This document shows positions 59,211-64,000 of a stretch of 64,000 nt of DNA, piece after piece. The stretch is from NCBI RefSeq assembly GCF_004851605.1, contig NZ_CP031093.1, positions 1-64,000 on the forward strand. Reading direction: 5' to 3'. The notes below the pieces were generated by a model that worked only from the letters and a program-made list of their open reading frames with translations, did not search any database and had not been told where the DNA came from. This DNA comes from Hydrocarboniclastica marina. GTDB lineage: Bacteria; Pseudomonadota; Gammaproteobacteria; Pseudomonadales; Oleiphilaceae. Both the position numbers and the translations under genes were made by a program. The number at the start of each line of letters is the position of its first letter. Within the stretch, counting starts at the first letter, position 1.

Positions 59211-59256
59211 CGCTGTCCATCGATAGCACTCATAGGCATGTAAAGAAAGAATCAGA

Positions 59257-60363
59257 ATGGGCAGTACCATGAACCGACCCGATATTTCGCCAGCCCGCTC
59301 AACGATGGCGCGCTGGGCGCTTTTAGCAACACTTTTGGCTGTAGTGGTTGTCATGCTGGGCGCGTGGACACGGCTCGTTGATGCTGGCCTCGGCTGTCCT
59401 GACTGGCCAGGCTGCTATGGATTTCTCACGGTGCCTCAGAGTGCAGACTCGATTGCGCTTGCAGAGTCGCGTTTTCCCCATGCTCCGGTCGATGCGGCGA
59501 AGGGCTGGCCAGAGATGATCCACCGCTATTTCGCAGGTGCGCTTGGCCTCGTTATCCTCGGGCTCGCCGTCTTTGCAGTGCGCCGACGCAGTGATGCCCA
59601 GATCCCGTTGAAACTGCCGCTGTTTCTCCTGGCCATGGTAATCCTGCAGGCCGCATTCGGTATGTGGACCGTCACACTGAAGCTCTGGCCGCAGGTGGTT
59701 TCGGCGCACTTGCTCGGCGGGTTTACCACGCTGACCCTGTTATTCCTGTTAACTTTGCGTCTCTGGAAATCCCCGGTCATCCTTTCACCCGGACAGTCAG
59801 AACAGCTAAAGGGGCCCCAGCGCCTGTTGGTGGCTGCGCTGGTGGCTGTGGTAATCCAGATTGCCCTGGGAGCCTGGGTGGCCAGTAACTATGCTGCGGT
59901 TGCATGCACTGACCTGCCGACCTGTCAGGGCCAGTGGTGGCCGGACATGGATTTTGAGCACGGCTTCAACTTCTTCCAGCACGTCGGTCCCAATTATCTG
60001 GGCGGCCAGCTTAACAACGACGGACGCGTCGCCATCCATGTAAGCCACCGCATCGGTGCCTTAGCTGTGCTCGTGGTAGTCGGCGCCGCGCTGGTTTTTC
60101 TCTGGCGACGCACACGGCACCGGGAGTTGCGCCAGGGAGCGGCACTGGTCGGTCTTCTGCTCGGGTTACAGTTGATGCTGGGCTTGACCAACATCTGGCT
60201 ACAGTTGCCGGTCGCTGTTGCCGTCGCCCATAATGCCGGTGGTGCCGCGCTGCTGCTGTCGCTTGTGTACCTCATCCATCGGCTGCAGACCGCCTCGATG
60301 GCGCCGACTTTTTTTTCAACAGCTTCGGCCGGAACTTATACCCGAAGCGGGAATATTGCATGA
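59257..60363 (+). CDS. ctaA: Haem A synthase
   Basis: A 368-residue eight-helix COX15/CtaA protein with GAWTRLVDAGLGCPDWPGCYG near the N terminus, EMIHRYFAG, 'CTDLPTCQGQWW' and a second His pair region VSHRIGALAV. It oxidises haem O to haem A. It overlaps cyoE by 4 bp. The start could instead be the ATG four codons later. Confidence 0.95.
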   Translation: MGSTMNRPDISPARSTMARWALLATLLAVVVVMLGAWTRLVDAGLGCPDWPGCYGFLTVPQSADSIALAESRFPHAPVDAAKGWPEMIHRYFAGALGLVILGLAVFAVRRRSDAQIPLKLPLFLLAMVILQAAFGMWTVTLKLWPQVVSAHLLGGFTTLTLLFLLTLRLWKSPVILSPGQSEQLKGPQRLLVAALVAVVIQIALGAWVASNYAAVACTDLPTCQGQWWPDMDFEHGFNFFQHVGPNYLGGQLNNDGRVAIHVSHRIGALAVLVVVGAALVFLWRRTRHRELRQGAALVGLLLGLQLMLGLTNIWLQLPVAVAVAHNAGGAALLLSLVYLIHRLQTASMAPTFFSTASAGTYTRSGNIA

Positions 60364-61265
60364 GTAATAACACCGAAACCCTGACTGACGACGCGCCTGG
60401 GGCGGCCGGATGGCGTGACTATCTTGAGCTGACCAAGCCTCGTGTTGTTGCGCTGATGATACTGACGGCGATCATCGGCATGTTGCTGGCGCGCCCCGGT
60501 TTACCCGGCTGGGAGGTGGTGGTATACGGCAACCTCGGCATCGCACTGCTGGCCGGTGCAGCTGCGGTGGTTAACCATGTGGTCGACAAGAAAATAGATC
60601 TGATCATGGCCCGCACCCGCAAGAGGCCCGTTGCCACGGGTCGGCTGACCACCCTGGAAGCGCTCGGGTTTGCCTCAACCCTGGCATTGGGTGGGATGAT
60701 CATCCTGGTCACCCAGGTTAACCTGATCACAGCCTGGCTGACGCTGGCGTCGTTGATTGGTTACGCGGTCATCTACACACTCTTCTTGAAGCGTGCGACG
60801 CCCCAGAATATCGTCATCGGCGGTCTTGCCGGCGCCATGCCGCCGCTGCTCGGGTGGACAGCCGTGACCGGCCAGGTCGAAGCCAATGCACTGCTGCTGG
60901 TCCTGATCATATTTGCCTGGACGCCGCCGCATTTCTGGGCGCTGGCGATTCACCGCAAGGAGGAGTACGCAAAAGCGGGGATCCCGATGCTGCCGGTGAC
61001 CCACGGCAACCGCTACACAGAACTCCACATCATTCTCTACACGCTCGTGCTGTTGGCAGCGACATTGATGCCTTTTGTCACCGGTATGTCGGGGATGCTG
61101 TACCTCGTGGGGGCGTCTCTTCTGGGCCTGCGTTTCCTGCAGTATGCCGTGCGTCTGTGGCGCGGCGACGACCGCCGGGTAGCGCTCGCGACCTTCAAGT
61201 ATTCCATCACCTACCTGATGCTGCTGTTCGTACTGCTGCTCGTAGACCACTTCGCGTTCAGCTAG
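60360..61265 (+). CDS. cyoE: Protohaem IX farnesyltransferase (haem O synthase)
   Basis: A 301-residue UbiA-family prenyltransferase with nine membrane helices and the Asp-rich site NHVVDKKIDLIMARTRKRP, then FAWTPPHFWALAI. It farnesylates haem B, supplying CtaA, to which it is translationally coupled. Its TAG stop overlaps the first two bases of the inverted-repeat cassette downstream. Confidence 0.96.
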   Translation: MSNNTETLTDDAPGAAGWRDYLELTKPRVVALMILTAIIGMLLARPGLPGWEVVVYGNLGIALLAGAAAVVNHVVDKKIDLIMARTRKRPVATGRLTTLEALGFASTLALGGMIILVTQVNLITAWLTLASLIGYAVIYTLFLKRATPQNIVIGGLAGAMPPLLGWTAVTGQVEANALLLVLIIFAWTPPHFWALAIHRKEEYAKAGIPMLPVTHGNRYTELHIILYTLVLLAATLMPFVTGMSGMLYLVGASLLGLRFLQYAVRLWRGDDRRVALATFKYSITYLMLLFVLLLVDHFAFS

Positions 61266-61287
61266 TGCACTGTTTGGTTAATTCGCT
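61264..61287 (+). repeat. Left 24-bp inverted repeat of hairpin cassette
   Basis: Starts AGTGCACTGTTTGGTTAATT and continues TCGCT. Its exact reverse complement is at 61521-61544; no base differs. No duplicated target flank was seen outside the pair. Confidence 0.97.
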
Positions 61288-61295
61288 GGCTTACT

Positions 61296-61394
61296 GCGAG
61301 CTTCTGAAGGCTTTGGGCAAGGCGCTGGTCTTGCAGGCATGGTGGTTCCATGTCAAAGAGCAGCAACGCAGATCCAAAGCCTTCAGAAGCTCGC
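61296..61394 (+). repeat. Hairpin repeat family, copy 2
   Basis: A 99-bp palindrome with a perfect 21-bp outer stem (61296-61316 with 61374-61394). Inside are GGGCAAGGCG (61315-61324), GGTGGTTCCATGTCAA (61341-61356) and GCAACG (61363-61368), the blocks of copy 1. Relative to copy 1, the stem reads CTGAAGGCT instead of CTAAAGACT, and both strands changed together so that pairing is kept. Confidence 0.9.
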
Positions 61395-61402
61395 CCGAAG
61401 GA

Positions 61403-61510
61403 GGTCCTGAGAAACTGGCTAGCGGCGTTGCGGCGACTCGATGTGGAACCACCGGAGCGCCGGCCACCACACCTCCGCCGCCGCGCCTTGCCATCCAGAT
61501 TCTCAGGGCC
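61403..61510 (-). repeat. Hairpin repeat family, copy 3
   Basis: A 108-bp copy in opposite orientation. The 16-bp outer stem (61403-61418 with 61495-61510) has one mismatch and one G-T pair. On the minus strand it holds TGGCAAGGCG (61493-61484), GGTGGTTCCACATCGA (61453-61438) and GCAACG (61431-61426). Its stem sequence is quite different from copies 1 and 2, and the spacer between the first two blocks is longer and GC-rich. Confidence 0.82.
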
Positions 61511-61520
61511 TCATTAAGTT

Positions 61521-61544
61521 AGCGAATTAACCAAACAGTGCACT
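61521..61544 (-). repeat. Right 24-bp inverted repeat of hairpin cassette
   Basis: Exact reverse complement of 61264-61287; includes the GTGCAC palindrome at its outer end. Confidence 0.97.
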
Positions 61545-61642
61545 GGTGTCCCCGAACGTTTTATTCGCTTTCCCTGCGGGCCTGGGCGCCGACCGGGCGA
61601 GACCTTGCGTTGCGGTCGCGCTGAAGCATAGCGCTGATCCCG

Positions 61643-61888
61643 TTATGCGTCGCCGTCACCGAGTTCCTTCGCGGAGAGTTTTTCTCGCGGAACCAGTGTC
61701 GCAACCTGATTGGGGTTATTGGGCGTGTACAGAATCAGCAGCTTGCCCTGCTCCAGTTGCCTGTGTACCTCCAGCTTTCTCGGCCCGAGCGGGTCTTCCG
61801 TTTCATTGACCCCATGCTCGCGCAGGCAATATTCGTCCACCAGCGCCTCAAGCGCGTCGTGTGAGAGCTGATCCGCACTGATTATCAT
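61643..61888 (-). CDS. yheU: YheU-family protein
   Basis: An 81-residue protein starting MIISADQLSHDALEALVDEY and containing REHGVNETEDPLG and KLLILYTP, the pattern of the YheU (UPF0270) family; the E. coli protein is 72. Function unknown. It faces cyoE across the hairpin cassette. Confidence 0.92.
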   Translation of the reverse strand: MIISADQLSHDALEALVDEYCLREHGVNETEDPLGPRKLEVHRQLEQGKLLILYTPNNPNQVATLVPREKLSAKELGDGDA

Positions 61889-62015
61889 ATAGCATTCCCA
61901 CCGGGTACCGTTTTAGCATCTGATACGATGCCATGGTCCTGGGCGGATAACCACTTCGGCCGGGCGGCGATCATTCGCGGCGTTAACAACCCGAGTTCGT
62001 CACGCTGCTTCGGTG

Positions 62016-62054
62016 CATCAGACACAGGCACATCAGGCCCATCAGATACAGGCA
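62016..62054 (+). repeat. Short direct repeat at the flavoprotein gene start
   Basis: CATCAGACACAGGCA (62016-62030) recurs as CATCAGATACAGGCA (62040-62054), separated by CATCAGGCC. Translated in the next gene's frame it gives a Gln/Ala/His-rich stretch, suggesting the true start lies after it. Confidence 0.7.
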
Positions 62055-62060
62055 CAGGCG

Positions 62061-63368
62061 GTGAATAAAGCAACGCAATCTCCGGCGCAGGTTACTGCGG
62101 CCGTAATCGGTGCCGGCCCGGCTGGGCTGATGGCAGCTGAAACCCTGGCGGCACGGGGCTGGTCGGTAGACGTCTATGACGGCATGCCCTCGGTCGGGCG
62201 AAAGTTCCTTCTGGCCGGTGTCGGCGGTATGAATATTACTCACTCCGAGCCGCAACCCGCGTTTGTCGGGCGCTACCCGGACCGGCGGGACTTTGTTCGA
62301 CCCTGGCTGCAGGCTTTCAGTAGCGACGGCCTGCGTCAGTGGGTCCATGATTTGGGCATAGAAACTTTTGTCGGCAGCTCCGGCCGGGTATTTCCGCGGG
62401 AAATGAAAGCCGCGCCATTACTGCGGGCCTGGCTGGCCCGGCTTCGCCAGGACGGCGTACGGATCCACGTGCGGCATCGATGGCTGGGTTGGGACGCAGA
62501 GCGAAACATGCTATTCAAAGTCGGCGCCCGTGGCGGTGGTATCGCCGGTGAGGCCCGGGTGCAGCCAGCCGTCGTGGTGCTGGCATTGGGCGGTGGCAGC
62601 TGGCCGCGGTTGGGAACGGACGGCGCATGGTTGCCCCTGCTCGAACAGCAAGGTGTCGAGGTCAGCCCCCTGAAGCCCGCGAACTGCGGTTTCGACGTGA
62701 ATTGGAGCGAGCACTTTCAACAGAATTTTGCGGGGCGCCCACTCAAACAGATCAGCATACGCCTGCGGGGCGCGGACGCTCCTCAGGAAGCCCAGTTGGG
62801 CGAGTGCGTGGTCACGGCAGATGGCATCGAAGGTAGTCTGATTTATGCGCTGTCCTCGTCTATCCGCCAGCGAATCGAGCAGGACGGTGATGCCTGTATC
62901 GCCATTGACCTGTTGCCGGACCAGTCCCGAGAGAGGCTGCTGCGCGAACTGAGTAAACCACGGGGATCGCGCTCCATGGCCAGTTATTTACGCCAGCGCG
63001 CCCGCCTCGAAGGCGTTAAAGCCAATCTGCTGCGGGAAGTGGCTGTGGCCGAGACCTGGCACAATCCTGAGAAGCTGGTTGATCTGATCAAGGCGCTGCC
63101 CCTGCGGCTGGTTGCGCCTCGGCCGCTGAGCGAAGCTATCAGCAGCGCTGGCGGCGTGCCTCCTGCGGCACTCGGTCCTCAACTGATGCTCAATGCGCTG
63201 CCGGGCGTTTTCTGTGCGGGCGAAATGCTTGATTGGGAGGCGCCGACCGGCGGCTACCTGCTCACGGCGTGCTTTGCCAGTGGCCGACTAGCCGGAGAAG
63301 GCGCTCACCTGTGGCTGACGCGTCATCAAACGCGCGGGCCGATTGATAGCAACCAAATCAATGGTTGA
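62061..63368 (+). CDS. HI0933/YhiN-like FAD-dependent oxidoreductase (TIGR03862 type)
   Basis: About 435 residues with the FAD dinucleotide motif VIGAGPAGLMAAETLA near the N terminus, VGRKFLLAGVGGMNITHSE, VVLALGGGSWPRLGTDG and a C-terminal CAGEMLDWEAPTGGYLLTAC flavin segment. This matches the HI0933-like flavoproteins; the substrate is unknown. I place the start at GTG 62061, after a repetitive stretch; a GTG at 62013 would add 16 low-complexity residues. Confidence 0.88.
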   Translation: MNKATQSPAQVTAAVIGAGPAGLMAAETLAARGWSVDVYDGMPSVGRKFLLAGVGGMNITHSEPQPAFVGRYPDRRDFVRPWLQAFSSDGLRQWVHDLGIETFVGSSGRVFPREMKAAPLLRAWLARLRQDGVRIHVRHRWLGWDAERNMLFKVGARGGGIAGEARVQPAVVVLALGGGSWPRLGTDGAWLPLLEQQGVEVSPLKPANCGFDVNWSEHFQQNFAGRPLKQISIRLRGADAPQEAQLGECVVTADGIEGSLIYALSSSIRQRIEQDGDACIAIDLLPDQSRERLLRELSKPRGSRSMASYLRQRARLEGVKANLLREVAVAETWHNPEKLVDLIKALPLRLVAPRPLSEAISSAGGVPPAALGPQLMLNALPGVFCAGEMLDWEAPTGGYLLTACFASGRLAGEGAHLWLTRHQTRGPIDSNQING

Positions 63369-63467
63369 GGTTTTCTGTCGGAGGCTGGTTTATTGCCCTG
63401 ACCTGCCTGGGTGGCAGGTTCAACGGGGCAGCCAAAATGAATCTGCAACGCTCGGGACGTGCCCTTC

Positions 63468-64000
63468 ATGGCTATCAAAGGAAGACTGATCGGAACACTG
63501 GGGGTTCTTGCCTGGCTGGGCCAGGGATGTGCCGTGTTCGACCTGACGCAGGAGCAACTGCGGCAACGCGACCGCGTCGCCACAGAGCCACCGCCAACCG
63601 GCACCATGGCCTTCCATGTTATAGGGGCCTACCAGGGCCGCCCACCGCCGGGCTCAGGCGGCGATTGCCTTAGCATCACTGAGCCTGAATGCCAGCAGAT
63701 GCTATTGCATCAGGTCGAGCATCGCGTCGACGTCCGGGTCGGAGATACCGGCCACAATCTCGTACTGGGCCTGTCGGCCCATGAAAAGACCCACTGGCAT
63801 CTGAACCTGGAACCCGGAGTCACCCTGAGTCGGGTCATTCTCAGTGGAGTGTACCCCCAGCGGATCAGCGGTGTCGGCGCCGGCGTACAGTTAGACTACT
63901 TTGTCGAGGAGATTTCTGGCTGCGGCCTTGAACAGTGTGGTGCTACAGGCTCAGGTTTCTATGACTACCGAGCGCCCGCGCAGCGTTATGAACAGCTCGT
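63468..64000 (+). CDS. Secreted protein of unknown function (runs off the window)
   Basis: At least 177 residues from ATG 63468, cut by the window edge. It opens with a signal-like segment, MAIKGRLIGTLGVLAWLGQG, and a Cys at about residue 21. The sequence before that Cys (LGQG) is a poor lipobox, so secretion or lipoprotein anchoring is only likely. Further Cys residues (GGDCLSI, PECQQ, SGCGLEQCGA) could form disulfides. I recognise no domain. Confidence 0.65.
   Translation, partial: MAIKGRLIGTLGVLAWLGQGCAVFDLTQEQLRQRDRVATEPPPTGTMAFHVIGAYQGRPPPGSGGDCLSITEPECQQMLLHQVEHRVDVRVGDTGHNLVLGLSAHEKTHWHLNLEPGVTLSRVILSGVYPQRISGVGAGVQLDYFVEEISGCGLEQCGATGSGFYDYRAPAQRYEQL

Larger units (their letters stand above)
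61264..61544. mobile_element. 281-bp non-coding inverted-repeat cassette holding two hairpin repeats
   Basis: Perfect 24-bp inverted ends enclose hairpin copy 2 (plus orientation) and copy 3 (minus orientation). No gene with an RBS fits; open frames here are by-products. It starts at the cyoE stop and lies between convergent cyoE and yheU. It looks like a MITE-type or structured-RNA repeat unit that has been moved by other means. The family is unknown to me and transposition is inference. Confidence 0.7.

Noticed and set aside
60854-61522. A 222-codon frame running from cyoE into the repeat cassette
   Set aside because: Its first two thirds are an out-of-frame reading of cyoE and the rest crosses hairpin repeats; protein-level likeness between repeat copies follows from DNA conservation.
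61264-61544. Hairpin cassette as an integron attC site
   Set aside because: No GTTRRRY/RYYYAAC core pair at the ends, and no integrase or cassette gene nearby.
63401-63425. Hairpin ACCTGCC/GGCAGGT after the flavoprotein gene as a terminator
   Set aside because: No T-run follows and it is close to the next gene's start; evidence too thin.

Overview
This window looks like the chromosomal replication-origin region of a marine, respiring, flagellated gammaproteobacterium of the Pseudomonas/Marinobacter type; the genus is inference. The order mnmE-yidC-yidD-rnpA-rpmH / oriC / dnaA-dnaN-recF-gyrB, then gmhB, glyS-glyQ, trkA-rsmB-fmt-def, a LysM protein, dprA-tsaC-hemF-aroE, follows the Pseudomonas origin layout as I know it. 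A second block (coxB-coxA-coxC, DUF2909, SURF1, ctaA, cyoE) follows the Pseudomonas aa3/caa3 oxidase layout. Two perfect Pseudomonas-type parS sites lie inside recF.

Layout: 1-3708 is the end of an integrated element (AlpA-like regulator, DUF927-type ATPase, second HTH protein, tyrosine integrase) abutting the 3' end of mnmE, a known island insertion point. 3709-7680 is the leftward mnmE-to-rpmH operon. 7681-8493 is oriC. 8494-17227 holds dnaA, dnaN, an ABC1/AarF kinase, a tandem glutaredoxin-fold/GST protein, recF and gyrB; the kinase and GST gene are extra relative to the usual dnaA-dnaN-recF-gyrB order. 17624-34469 carries tRNA-Pro(CGG), heptose, glycyl-tRNA synthetase, K+ uptake, translation-initiation, pilus-anchor, DNA-uptake, haem and shikimate genes and a PomA/MotB stator pair. 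34493-48360 holds a gamma carbonic anhydrase, oligopeptidase A, small zinc-ribbon and DUF1653 proteins, recC-recB-recD, a DoxX protein and an unknown protein.

From 48664 to 53384 a MATE/DinF-type transporter gene is split by a 3372-bp ISL3-family element with 24-bp inverted repeats and a perfect 8-bp target duplication. The element carries a CadR/PbrR-like MerR regulator, a CDF-type cation transporter, lspA and the transposase, the same content and, from memory, the same length as ISPpu12. The cytochrome oxidase cluster follows (53619-61265). It lacks the ctaG (cox11) and typical sco genes expected there, but encodes a membrane-anchored protein with a C-x3-C motif. The window ends with yheU, an HI0933-like flavoprotein and an unfinished secreted-protein gene.

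The least explained signal is a family of about 90-110-bp hairpin repeats. One copy lies between def and tsaP (27015-27104). Two more, in opposite orientation, are nested inside a 281-bp cassette bounded by perfect 24-bp inverted repeats directly at the cyoE stop codon (61264-61544). The copies share three internal sequence blocks, while their outer stems differ in sequence but stay paired through compensatory changes.
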